Shown here: positions 35,401-42,865 of the stretch, piece by piece
Numbering within the stretch: position 1 is the stretch's first letter
How the letters are laid out: every line of letters starts with the position of its first letter
Assembly: GCA_027487515.1 (NCBI GenBank)
Contig: JAIYDL010000018.1
Location: 62,001-126,000 of the forward strand
Origin: Pseudomonadota bacterium
GTDB lineage: Bacteria; Bdellovibrionota; Bacteriovoracia; Bacteriovoracales; Bacteriovoracaceae
Reading direction: 5' to 3'
Length of the DNA stretch: 64,000 bases
Made by a program: the position numbers and the translations under genes
Notes under the pieces: model-generated
What the model was told of the DNA's origin: nothing
The model's input: the letters and a program-made list of their open reading frames with translations, nothing else
The model's database searches: none

Positions 35401-36243
35401 ATGCACCGACGTTTTATCATTTCCGCGATCCTCTTGATCCTGTCCGTGGTCATTGATCAGGCAACCAAGCAGTGGGGCCGCTCCCTGCCGTCCCTGCACT
35501 ACAACCAGGGCCTCATCATGGGTCTCTACGCGGGCCTTCCGGAGAGTATCCGGATCGTTGCTCTCGGGTGCTTCGCGGGCATTGTCTTTTTCCTCTACAT
35601 CTTTCTTCTCTACATCCTTCCGGCCCGGGCCTGGGCCTTGAACTACGGCCTCTCGCTCTTGGTCGGAGGAATGTTCGGCAACGTGATCGATAAGATCATC
35701 TTCGGGAAAACCGTGGATTTCATCCCGCTCTCCTTGGGAGGGATCCAGGTCGTTTTAAACATCGCCGACGTCATTCTTTGGCTCGGAGCGGGTCTCGTGG
35801 CCTACGTCATCTTGGGGCGGGATAAGCTCGTCTGGCACCCGGATTCGGTCCGTGGAAATTTTCTGGTCTGGCCCCGAGAGCAGTACAAAGTGGGAATGAA
35901 TTTCTCCTTGGTCGTCTTCAGCTGCGCGCTCGTGCTCGGAATCTTTTCCTTTACGTTCTTTAACACCACTGTGGCACCGGCGCTGGTTCAGAAAGAGCGA
36001 CTGATGCTGACGTTCGCACTGACCTACGGACTCATCACTCTTCTCTTCTGTCTCCTCGCCTTCCTCGCCGGGGTAGTGATCGGCCACCGGAGTGCAGGGC
36101 CCCTCTACGCCTTTGAGAACTACGTCGATGACCTCATCTCCGGCAAGGACCGGAAGCTCTCGTTCCGGGAAGGGGACAACTACAAGGACCTCGTTGCCGT
36201 TGCGGACCGACTGAGAGAATTCGTCAACAATCGGCGTTCCTAG
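35401..36243 (+). CDS. lspA: Lipoprotein signal peptidase (LspA) with C-terminal TM-HAMP-like extension
   Basis: A 280-residue membrane protein. Residues ~1-155 are signal peptidase II: 'VIDQATKQWG', 'GGMFGNVIDKI', 'GKTVDFI' and 'LNIADVILW' hold the two catalytic aspartates (in GN-x2-D and N-x-AD). LspA removes signal peptides from lipoproteins. Residues ~170-280 are extra: two hydrophobic helices and a segment 'PLYAFENYVDDLISG' plus 'FREGDNYKDLVAVADRL' that looks like a HAMP domain. Family members are usually ~160 residues. The ATG at 35401 follows GAGGG. Confidence 0.85.
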   Translation: MHRRFIISAILLILSVVIDQATKQWGRSLPSLHYNQGLIMGLYAGLPESIRIVALGCFAGIVFFLYIFLLYILPARAWALNYGLSLLVGGMFGNVIDKIIFGKTVDFIPLSLGGIQVVLNIADVILWLGAGLVAYVILGRDKLVWHPDSVRGNFLVWPREQYKVGMNFSLVVFSCALVLGIFSFTFFNTTVAPALVQKERLMLTFALTYGLITLLFCLLAFLAGVVIGHRSAGPLYAFENYVDDLISGKDRKLSFREGDNYKDLVAVADRLREFVNNRRS

Positions 36244-36338
36244 GGCCCGCTCAAGAGGTCTCATATTAGCTTACATCACTAGACGAGGAGGCCTTGCATT
36301 TGGTTCGATCTTAGGAGGTAAACTCTAAGGGGATCCAC

Positions 36339-37709
36339 ATGACACTTGCTCGTCTTTTCTTCTTCATCGGGGCCATGGGCTTTGCCGCGGCCACTCACGC
36401 CCAGCTCGCGGCCAGCGCTCGCTTGCCTCGGAGCTTTCCGACTTCCGCAGGGCGTGCGGTGTTCGTGGATTTCCAAACCGCAGACTATGCCATCACTTTT
36501 GATGGTGACACGAAGAGTGCTCAGGTCACCGCCACCATCCGGTTCGTGGCCTCGGAGGCCGGCCTACCGGTGTTCGACGTGGTCGAGGGCCCGACGGAAG
36601 TGAGCTTAGACGGGCTGGCCGTGGAGTCGCTGGAGGTGAAGACCCCAGGGAATGAAACCACTGTCCGCGTCGCTCGGCGGGACGTCCTCCCTGGTGCCCA
36701 TACCCTGGTGGTGCGGGTTCCGCTGAAGAACCTCGTGGAGTTCCGAGACGGCGGTGTCCGAAGTGCCTTCTGGACCTCGGACCTTGAGGACCGGCGCTTC
36801 CTCGAGCGCTACCTCCCGGCCAATCTTGAGTTTGACCAAGTGAAGATGACCTTCCAGGTGACCTTCAAGGGTCTGGCCCCGGGACAGAAGGTCTACACCA
36901 ACGGGAAGACCCAGGCCCGGCGCCTCGGGACCTCGGAGCTCGTTCGGATAACTTACCCAGAGTACTTCACCTCGTCGTCGATCTTTTTCCACACGGTTCC
37001 TGAAGGAGTGACAGAGGATCTGCGCTTCGTCCTCAAAAGCGTCGATGGTCGAGACGTGCCAGTGACTCTTTACCTTAATAAGTCGATCCTCGGAGGATCC
37101 CTGGATCAGCTCCGGCGCCTAACGACGGAAGTGTTCCATGAGCTCGAAGGCGACTACGGTGCCTGGCCTCATGCCTCCATCGTGGTTTACAACGCCGGCT
37201 CCGGGGGCATGGAATACTGTGGCGCCACCATCACGAGTGTCTCGGCCCTCGGTCATGAACTCTTCCACTCCTACTTCGCTCGCGGCGTGATGCCGGCCAA
37301 CGGCAACGCCGGTTGGGTCGACGAGGCGCTAGCGAGCTGGCGTGACGAGGGATATCCGTCGAGCTCCTCCATGTCGGGAACAAGCCGGATGTCGTCCAGG
37401 CCCACCTACACTCGATCCACAGACACGGCCGCCTATTCGTTTGGCCAGCGCTTCGTCAGCTATCTCGATGGCAAGGTGAAGGACAAGGGCGGCCTCAAGC
37501 CGTTCCTGCGGCAGCTGGTGGAGACCCGGAAGTTCTCTCCGCTTTTGATCGAGGAGTACATCTCCCTCATGTCGACGTTCTACGGCGTTCCACTCGAGGG
37601 AGACTTCCGGAAATTCACTTTCGGTGGCCCTGGTGCGAGCTCAGTGAAGTCGACCAAGGAGTCCGTTCACCGGAAGCTCTCACAAGCGGAGCTTCAGGCA
37701 CTTCTCTAG
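36339..37709 (+). CDS. Secreted M1-like (gluzincin) metallopeptidase
   Basis: A 456-residue exported protein with a signal peptide ('LFFFIGAMGFAAATHA'). The zinc site HExxH-x18-E is complete: His306-Glu-Leu-Phe-His310 and the glutamate in 'GWVDEALASW' (~329). 'GGMEYCG' just upstream (~289-295) stands where M1 aminopeptidases have GAMEN. It is shorter than typical M1 enzymes, with one N-terminal beta domain and a short C-terminal helical part. Probable peptidase in the periplasm or outside the cell. The start follows AAGGGGATC. Its stop shares CTAG with the convergent matrixin-like gene. Confidence 0.82.
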   Translation: MTLARLFFFIGAMGFAAATHAQLAASARLPRSFPTSAGRAVFVDFQTADYAITFDGDTKSAQVTATIRFVASEAGLPVFDVVEGPTEVSLDGLAVESLEVKTPGNETTVRVARRDVLPGAHTLVVRVPLKNLVEFRDGGVRSAFWTSDLEDRRFLERYLPANLEFDQVKMTFQVTFKGLAPGQKVYTNGKTQARRLGTSELVRITYPEYFTSSSIFFHTVPEGVTEDLRFVLKSVDGRDVPVTLYLNKSILGGSLDQLRRLTTEVFHELEGDYGAWPHASIVVYNAGSGGMEYCGATITSVSALGHELFHSYFARGVMPANGNAGWVDEALASWRDEGYPSSSSMSGTSRMSSRPTYTRSTDTAAYSFGQRFVSYLDGKVKDKGGLKPFLRQLVETRKFSPLLIEEYISLMSTFYGVPLEGDFRKFTFGGPGASSVKSTKESVHRKLSQAELQALL

Positions 37710-38533
37710 GGATGAAACTGCTGGTGCCGAGCGACTTCAACGCCGTTTTCTGTGTGCACGCAAGAGCCGTCTGACAGGAGCTCGATCAGAACCTTGACCT
37801 TTGTTCCGGCCCCGCTCGGTGAATAGATTTGCCGAGGGGCCACGAGGGCACTCGCCCCAGGCATCAGGGGTAGGGTCAGGCCATACTTGTCGGCCATGTC
37901 GGTCCGGTCGACAGAAGTTGGAGCTCTGTTATTGGTGGTTTCACTGATGGCGGTGACCATGACGGTGTTTCCGCTTTTGTGAGGAAGGCCGAGGAAGTGA
38001 CCCAGTTCATGGAGCACCACTGTTTGAAGGTCAAAGTTCACTCCATCCGTGGTTCCCGTGGTGCGGAAGTTGTAAAGGTTCTCATTGATCAGGACGTCCG
38101 CGTGCTCGATCCGGACGTACTCATTCCGATCCCCGACGTTAAAGCGTTGGCCAAAAATTTGCGTCACTGCCAGCGCACTCCCACGGAGGGCCGAGGGCCA
38201 GTGGACGATCTTGTAGATGCCGTTCACGCTGTCATCCCCCAGGTCGTCGAGGCTCATCGAAGGAGAAGAAACCTCTGCCGTTCGCTGGGAGTGGTTGAAG
38301 AAGTCCCGCTGCGTGCTGACCGCTGTTTCCCAGGCATCGGCCATGGCGCGGATGTTGGTGACTTCATCGGTGGTGAAGTCGTTGGAGATCTGAAGGTTTC
38401 GCGGGAAAGCGCTACTGGACCAGAGGTAGGGGGCGCTGGTGTTGATGTTCCCGCTTGATGAATCGGGCTCGACCTTTTTCACACAGGCCGAAGACATCAA
38501 AACAATAATTGAAAGGGCGAAAAATGGTTTCAT
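37706..38533 (-). CDS. Matrixin-like metalloprotease lipoprotein
   Basis: A 275-residue lipoprotein: signal peptide with canonical lipobox 'LMSSAC'. The metzincin zinc motif HExxHxxGxxH is exact in 'HELGHFLGLPH' (~175-185), and a Met-turn follows ('GNTVMVTAI'), placing it near peptidase family M10/M57. The ~60 C-terminal residues carry 'VLIELLSDGSCVHTENG'. It probably cleaves proteins at the cell surface. The ATG and ribosome site lie inside one arm of a long hairpin, so translation may be conditional. Confidence 0.85.
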   Translation of the reverse strand: MKPFFALSIIVLMSSACVKKVEPDSSSGNINTSAPYLWSSSAFPRNLQISNDFTTDEVTNIRAMADAWETAVSTQRDFFNHSQRTAEVSSPSMSLDDLGDDSVNGIYKIVHWPSALRGSALAVTQIFGQRFNVGDRNEYVRIEHADVLINENLYNFRTTGTTDGVNFDLQTVVLHELGHFLGLPHKSGNTVMVTAISETTNNRAPTSVDRTDMADKYGLTLPLMPGASALVAPRQIYSPSGAGTKVKVLIELLSDGSCVHTENGVEVARHQQFHP

Positions 38534-38583
38534 CTTGCTCCAAAGCTCCCGATTGTTTTATCGGTTGTTTTGGAGCAAAGATG
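38531..38583 (-). promoter_or_regulatory. Hairpin hiding the ribosome site of the metalloprotease gene
   Basis: Two long inverted arms (38531-38544 and 38569-38583; 14 pairs with one bulged base) enclose a second stem CCGAT (38549-38553)/ATCGG (38560-38564). In the minus-strand mRNA the 3' arm contains TTTGGAGCAAG and the ATG, so both the GGAG ribosome site and start codon are paired. No U run follows, so it is not a terminator. It would matter mainly in read-through transcripts from the transaldolase gene. Confidence 0.6.
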
Positions 38584-38597
38584 AGACGCCTAACTAC

Positions 38598-39242
38598 TTA
38601 TTTCTGGGCCTTGGCATGATCGGCAAGGAATTGGTCTAAACCGTTTTTGGTTAATGGGTGGTGGAAGAGACCCTCGATCACTTTGAAGGGGAGAGTGGCG
38701 GTATCGGCCCCCGCCATGGCGCAGTCTTTCACATGGGTCGAGTGGCGCAAAGAGGCCGCCAGAATTTTTGTTTCAAATCCGTAGTTGTTAAAGATGACCC
38801 GGATCTCCTGGATGAGATCCATCCCCGTTTGACCCACGTCATCGAGTCGGCCCACGAAGGGAGACACGTAGGTCGCGCCATTCTTCGCCGCGAGGAGGGC
38901 CTGATTGGCCGAAAAAATCAATGTGACATTGGTCTTAATTCCGGCACGGGAGAAGTGCTTGCAGGCGATCATCCCGTCTTTCGTCATCGGCAGCTTGATC
39001 ACGACGTTCCGGTGAATCTTGGCGAGTTCCTCACCCTCCCGAATCATCCCTGGGGCGTCGAGGGCGATGACCTCAGCAGAAATCGGGCCATCGACGATCT
39101 CAGCGATCTCTCGGATGAGGTCCATTTGATTTTTGCCGGTCTTGGCGACGAGGCTCGGGTTGGTGGTGACTCCGTCGACGAAGCCCCAGCTGCTGGCCGT
39201 CTTAATTTCGTTCAGGTCTCCGGTGTCGATGAAGAATTCCAT
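38598..39242 (-). CDS. Transaldolase (TalC/MipB, F6P-aldolase-like subfamily)
   Basis: A 214-residue short transaldolase. The Schiff-base lysine is in '[11 protein letters not shown]' (~85), with '[11 protein letters not shown]', '[13 protein letters not shown]', '[12 protein letters not shown]' and '[10 protein letters not shown]'. It moves a dihydroxyacetone unit in the non-oxidative pentose phosphate pathway; a few members of the subfamily act as fructose-6-phosphate aldolase. A clear AGGAG precedes the ATG. The metalloprotease gene follows on the same strand after 64 bases. Confidence 0.94.
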   Translation of the reverse strand: MEFFIDTGDLNEIKTASSWGFVDGVTTNPSLVAKTGKNQMDLIREIAEIVDGPISAEVIALDAPGMIREGEELAKIHRNVVIKLPMTKDGMIACKHFSRAGIKTNVTLIFSANQALLAAKNGATYVSPFVGRLDDVGQTGMDLIQEIRVIFNNYGFETKILAASLRHSTHVKDCAMAGADTATLPFKVIEGLFHHPLTKNGLDQFLADHAKAQK

Positions 39243-39321
39243 GGTAGTCTCCTAGAATGGTCAGGTGATGAGGTAAAACGAGTTTTTGAGTTTCTCGGAA
39301 ATCTGATTGATAATAAAAAGC

Positions 39322-40107
39322 ATGAGGACCTTTGGCCACTTCTTGCTCGCCTTTTTTTTCTCCACGGTTCCGGCCGGGGCCACGATCGCCGTCCCCAGCT
39401 ACCCTCAGGCCGGAGTCCTGGCCCCGGATAACCGAGGGGTGATCGATTCGAACGTTGACTACGAGAGGTTTTTCGGTCGAGTTTCCGACAAAGATGATTC
39501 TCAGCGCGTATTTAAGATCCAGGTGGAAAACAACAACACGAAGTTTTTTCGGGCCGGGGACCTGGTGCTCTTCGGGGTCAACCGAGGGGGGAAGTCCGGG
39601 CAGTGCCGAGGCTTCGTTAGGAATGTGGAGGATTTTCACTTCACGATTTACGTCGAGAACCTCTCCCCATGCTTTACGCGTGGTGAGTACTTCCGACGCG
39701 GGACGGTGCTTAATTTTTACTCGAAGGCCCTCGCTCTGAGGATCTTCGAGGCGTCGAAGTTCCGGGAACAGCTGATCCTTCGGAAAGAGGATTTCTTAAA
39801 GCAAATGAACGGCATCAACCACTTCCTCTGGACCTTCGATCAGCAGAAGGTCAAAACCGCCGCCCGGTTCGACGAAGAGATCAACCGGCTTCAGCGGGAA
39901 AAGCGCAAGGCCCTGGATGACATGATCACCTTAAAACAAGAGCGGCTCGTGCTCCAGAATGAGCTCATGAAACGGCTCAATGAGCTCGATGAATCCCTGA
40001 TCTTTTACCGCGTGGAACGGCAGGAGCTTTTAACGGACCGCTGGGAACTTGACCAAGATCAGGGGCTTCCGGTGGGGCCGAGACCGCAGAAACTCAGACA
40101 AGATTAA
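39322..40107 (+). CDS. Exported coiled-coil protein, unknown function
   Basis: About 261 residues from the ATG at 39322, with a signal peptide ('FGHFLLAFFFSTVPAGA'). Residues ~40-130 are a beta-rich domain ('DLVLFGVNRGG', 'GQCRGFVRNVEDFHFTIYV') with two cysteines, followed by a long charged helix (~165-245) rich in E/K/R/L that should form a coiled coil. I do not recognise the family. There is no strong ribosome site. It is divergent from transaldolase and in line with the DUF3050 gene 42 bases downstream. Confidence 0.65.
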   Translation: MRTFGHFLLAFFFSTVPAGATIAVPSYPQAGVLAPDNRGVIDSNVDYERFFGRVSDKDDSQRVFKIQVENNNTKFFRAGDLVLFGVNRGGKSGQCRGFVRNVEDFHFTIYVENLSPCFTRGEYFRRGTVLNFYSKALALRIFEASKFREQLILRKEDFLKQMNGINHFLWTFDQQKVKTAARFDEEINRLQREKRKALDDMITLKQERLVLQNELMKRLNELDESLIFYRVERQELLTDRWELDQDQGLPVGPRPQKLRQD

Positions 40108-40149
40108 TACAGCCTTTTAAAGCACCCCACGTTGGGCTACATTGGTTCC

Positions 40150-40923
40150 ATGAACACTCATCTCCAAGAGCAGCAGGCGCGTCTCACCTCTCACCCCGTG
40201 TACCAGACCTTCACGGACCTCCAGCACCTCCGGCACTTCATGAGTTACCATGTGTTTGCGGTCTGGGACTTCATGTCCCTCTTAAAGTCCCTGCAGATAA
40301 AGCTCACCACAGTTTCTCTTCCCTGGAGACCTTCCCCGTACCCTCCTGAAATGGTTCGGCTCATCAATCAGATTGTCCTCGGAGAGGAGAGTGACCTGGA
40401 CCAGAACGGCAGGCCCGTGTCTCACTTTGACCTCTACCTTCAAGGGATGCGGGAAGTGGGTGCTGAAACGGGCCCCATGGAGCGCTTTCTTGCCACGAAT
40501 GACTACTCGCTGATTCCCTTTGGCGCTCGAGAATTCGTGGAGGGCAACGTCGACCTTGCACTGCGGGGCCACGTGGTCGAAGTTGCAGCGAGCTTTTTTT
40601 TTGGGCGCGAGAAGCTCATCCCGGATATGTTCCAGGCGATCGTTGAGACCCTCGATCGGGAAGGGGTGAGTGCCCCGACGTTTAGGTACTACCTTGAGCG
40701 GCACATTGAAGTGGATTCTGGTGAGCACGGGCCTCTGGCCCTAAGGGCCCTGGCCTTTCTCACGGGAGATAACCCTGAACTCCAGAGGATGGCCCAGGCT
40801 TCCGGCGTACGTGCTCTTCAGGCAAGGGAGAGGCTCTGGGACCGCGTTTATGAGTCGTCGCTTACACTAGAGAGGGTTCGGTCAACTTTTAAAGATTCGT
40901 ATATTTCTAAGCAAAATTCTTAG
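40150..40923 (+). CDS. DUF3050 (heme oxygenase-like fold) protein
   Basis: A 257-residue all-helical protein matching DUF3050: 'FMSYHVFAVWDFMSLLKSL' near the start, 'FVEGNVDLALRGHVVEVAASFFFGRE' in two parts mid-protein, and 'YYLERHIEVDSGEHG' near residue 190. The fold is related to heme oxygenase-like diiron enzymes; conserved E/H/D residues (E-R-H-I-E-x-D, E-H-G) could bind metal. No substrate is known for the family. The ATG at 40150 is chosen over a TTG 18 bases upstream; there is no clear ribosome site. Confidence 0.8.
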   Translation: MNTHLQEQQARLTSHPVYQTFTDLQHLRHFMSYHVFAVWDFMSLLKSLQIKLTTVSLPWRPSPYPPEMVRLINQIVLGEESDLDQNGRPVSHFDLYLQGMREVGAETGPMERFLATNDYSLIPFGAREFVEGNVDLALRGHVVEVAASFFFGREKLIPDMFQAIVETLDREGVSAPTFRYYLERHIEVDSGEHGPLALRALAFLTGDNPELQRMAQASGVRALQARERLWDRVYESSLTLERVRSTFKDSYISKQNS

Positions 40924-40946
40924 AATCAGGGGAAAAAAACCGGACT

Positions 40947-40975
40947 TTGGAGCTTTAGCCTTTGGCCGCTATAAT
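40947..40975 (+). promoter_or_regulatory. Probable promoter for the trypsin-like protease gene
   Basis: TTGGAG (40947-40952), a 17-base spacer, then a perfect TATAAT (40970-40975). The transcript would start near 40982, leaving a ~59-base leader before the ATG at 41041. That leader contains the short ORF at 41015-41044. Confidence 0.5.
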
Positions 40976-41014
40976 AGTTTAGGGATACCCCCTGAGAACC
41001 ATGAAGGGATCAGG

Positions 41015-41044
41015 ATGGCCGTCACCCTAACTGGCCAAACATGA
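41015..41044 (+). other. 9-codon leader ORF overlapping the protease start (ATGA)
   Basis: ATG at 41015 is preceded by AAGGG with 6-base spacing. It encodes MAVTLTGQT and stops at TGA 41042-41044, which overlaps the protease ATG at 41041 in ATGA. The protease has no ribosome site of its own, so its translation may depend on this leader. Too short to prove coding from sequence alone. Confidence 0.4.
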
Positions 41045-42027
41045 AGCAGAAAGCACTACCTCTCCTCCTTGCCTTAGCACTCTTGGCCCCAGACATCATC
41101 GGAGAAAAAAGCGATGCCTACCGTGGTCTAGCGAGCTCCTGGACCATGATCCCTTCTCAGAGCCTGGCGGGTCTGCACTACCTCTTCAAGGGGCACACCA
41201 TTTCCGAAGAGGAAAACTTAGTGAAGGTGACGGGCCCCGTGATTGAAATTACCAACGGTGAGACCTTGGGTGCCAAGGTCTTCCGTGATGGCTTCTTCAG
41301 TGAAATTGACCTGGAAGATTTTGAAGATGAACAGGCCCTGGGGCTCTCCGTTTTTGAAGCGCGGACCGGCACGGGCACGAACGTCGGCACCGCCTTCTTA
41401 GTTGGCCGAAACGTGGTCCTCACCAATCGGCACGTTATCGCCGTGAAGCCAGGAAGCCGAGTGTGGCCCTGTGGAAACTTTTCGATCAAACTCAACCACA
41501 AAGAAGAGACCGTTCTCTGCCAAAGAGTGCGCTACTGCAGCGGTCGCTTCGACTTCTGTGTCGTTGAGATGAAGCCCATGGCGAATGGCCTGGCCCTCGC
41601 GACGGAGGTCAAACCTCTGCGGCTCGCAAAGAACGTTAAATCCAACAAAGACACTCGACTGCTCCACATCGGTAACGCCGCAGGGCTTGGAATCCAGGCC
41701 TCAAGTGGTCGGGGGATTCTCATCAGTGAGGGGGAGTTTTTCCACTACGCTCCAACCCTCGGGGGCTCCTCGGGAGCGCCGATCTTCAATGACCACGGTG
41801 ATGTCATCGGCCTTAACTGGGGGCACACCGGAGGCAACTACATCGACGAGCGTGCCTTTAACCGCGGCGTCCTAGCAGAGACCATCTTCGATGAACTCCG
41901 GACCACGAGACCGGGTCTCTTGCGGGAGATCCGGAGCATGCGCTCTTGGTACCATCGGATCTTCGCCCATCGGAAAGTTAAGATTGCGAAAACCGCAACA
42001 GACGGAGCCGTTTTAGTAGCAGAATGA
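41041..42027 (+). CDS. Exported trypsin-like serine protease
   Basis: A 328-residue protein with a signal peptide ('ALPLLLALALLAPDIIG'). The trypsin-fold triad is visible: His in 'VVLTNRHVI' (~131), Asp in 'RFDFCVVEM' (~170) and Ser in 'LGGSSGAPIF' (~243), followed by 'GDVIGLNWGHTGG'. Cys in 'VWPCGNF', 'VLCQRVRYCSG' and 'FCVV' may pair. Likely acts in the periplasm or is secreted. Its last 50 bases overlap the end of the desaturase gene on the other strand. Confidence 0.88.
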   Translation: MKQKALPLLLALALLAPDIIGEKSDAYRGLASSWTMIPSQSLAGLHYLFKGHTISEEENLVKVTGPVIEITNGETLGAKVFRDGFFSEIDLEDFEDEQALGLSVFEARTGTGTNVGTAFLVGRNVVLTNRHVIAVKPGSRVWPCGNFSIKLNHKEETVLCQRVRYCSGRFDFCVVEMKPMANGLALATEVKPLRLAKNVKSNKDTRLLHIGNAAGLGIQASSGRGILISEGEFFHYAPTLGGSSGAPIFNDHGDVIGLNWGHTGGNYIDERAFNRGVLAETIFDELRTTRPGLLREIRSMRSWYHRIFAHRKVKIAKTATDGAVLVAE

Positions 42028-42706
42028 CGGGGTAGGTCGGGTCCACCTCAAACCAGCGGTGAGCGAAGCTCAGGTCCATGGGCCTTTGATGATGGTTATT
42101 CTGATAGAGCTCCCCCATAAGAAGAAGATCCACCGGGAGCGTGTTGCGGGACTCATCGTTTAGGGGGTAATTCCGGTACCCAAGCTTATGTCCGAACCAG
42201 TTCACCAGTGCCCCTTGAATGGGCCCCATCAACACATGCACCGGAAGGAAAACGTACTGCCAAGGGGCGGTCACGTAGGTCCCCATGAGAAGCGCGTAGA
42301 CTCCGAGCCAAAGGAGCGTGTGGAGCCAGGTTGTGGCAAAGCGGTCCAGGGCAGGCCAGGTCGGATAGTAGTGCCCTTCACGCAATCCTTCCGGAGCGCG
42401 CACCAGGGTCTGGTAGTCTTCAAACGTTTTTTGCATCATCTTCCGCACCGTCGGGTAGAAGTGCGGCGAGTGGGGATCCTTCTCCGTGTCAGAGTACTTG
42501 TGGTGGGCCTGGTGCAGGAGCGCGTAGGCACGTGGGTTAAGAAACGACGGCCCCTGGGCGAGGAAGGTGAGAAGATAGAACACGCGGTCAACCCAGTAGG
42601 GGAGGCGGAACATCCCGTGGGCAGCGAAGCGGTGAAGATAGAATGTCTGGCAGAAGAGTGAGAGGTACCAATGGATCAGAAGGGCCGAGACAAGTGTCCA
42701 GTTCAT
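41978..42706 (-). CDS. Membrane fatty acid desaturase (delta-9/acyl-CoA type)
   Basis: A 242-residue membrane enzyme with the three histidine boxes of di-iron desaturases: HRFAAH (25-30), HQAHH (65-69) and QNNHH (~213-217). Hydrophobic helices lie at ~5-22, ~42-52, ~125-145 and ~147-165. It should place a double bond in acyl chains of membrane lipids, adjusting fluidity. It is shorter than OLE1-type enzymes and has no cytochrome b5 domain, so ferredoxin or a separate carrier supplies electrons. It overlaps the protease gene 3' ends tail to tail by 50 bases. Confidence 0.85.
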   Translation of the reverse strand: MNWTLVSALLIHWYLSLFCQTFYLHRFAAHGMFRLPYWVDRVFYLLTFLAQGPSFLNPRAYALLHQAHHKYSDTEKDPHSPHFYPTVRKMMQKTFEDYQTLVRAPEGLREGHYYPTWPALDRFATTWLHTLLWLGVYALLMGTYVTAPWQYVFLPVHVLMGPIQGALVNWFGHKLGYRNYPLNDESRNTLPVDLLLMGELYQNNHHQRPMDLSFAHRWFEVDPTYPVILLLKRLRLLRFSQS

Positions 42707-42779
42707 GTGGTGAAGTTTCCCGATAAGTTATTGTAAGAAAATAACAGAAGAAAGACCTCATTTCCAGCACATCGAACAA

Positions 42780-42809
42780 TTGTCGAGGCTTCTGTATCTT
42801 CGCTACTAT
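42780..42809 (+). promoter_or_regulatory. Probable promoter for the 408-residue secreted protein gene
   Basis: TTGTCG (42780-42785), an 18-base spacer, then TACTAT (42804-42809). The start would be near 42816, with a ~50-base leader before the ATG at 42866, whose ribosome site is a strong AAGGAGG. Confidence 0.4.
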
Positions 42810-42865
42810 TAAAATTATTGATGAAGACCATTGAAGGTTTTTTCGCACTCTTTAAGGAGGATTCC

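Noticed and set aside
40981-41040. CTGAGA and GGATCAGGAT in the protease leader, faintly like a TPP riboswitch
   Set aside because: The second conserved TPP core and the closing helix are missing, and the gene has no link to thiamine.
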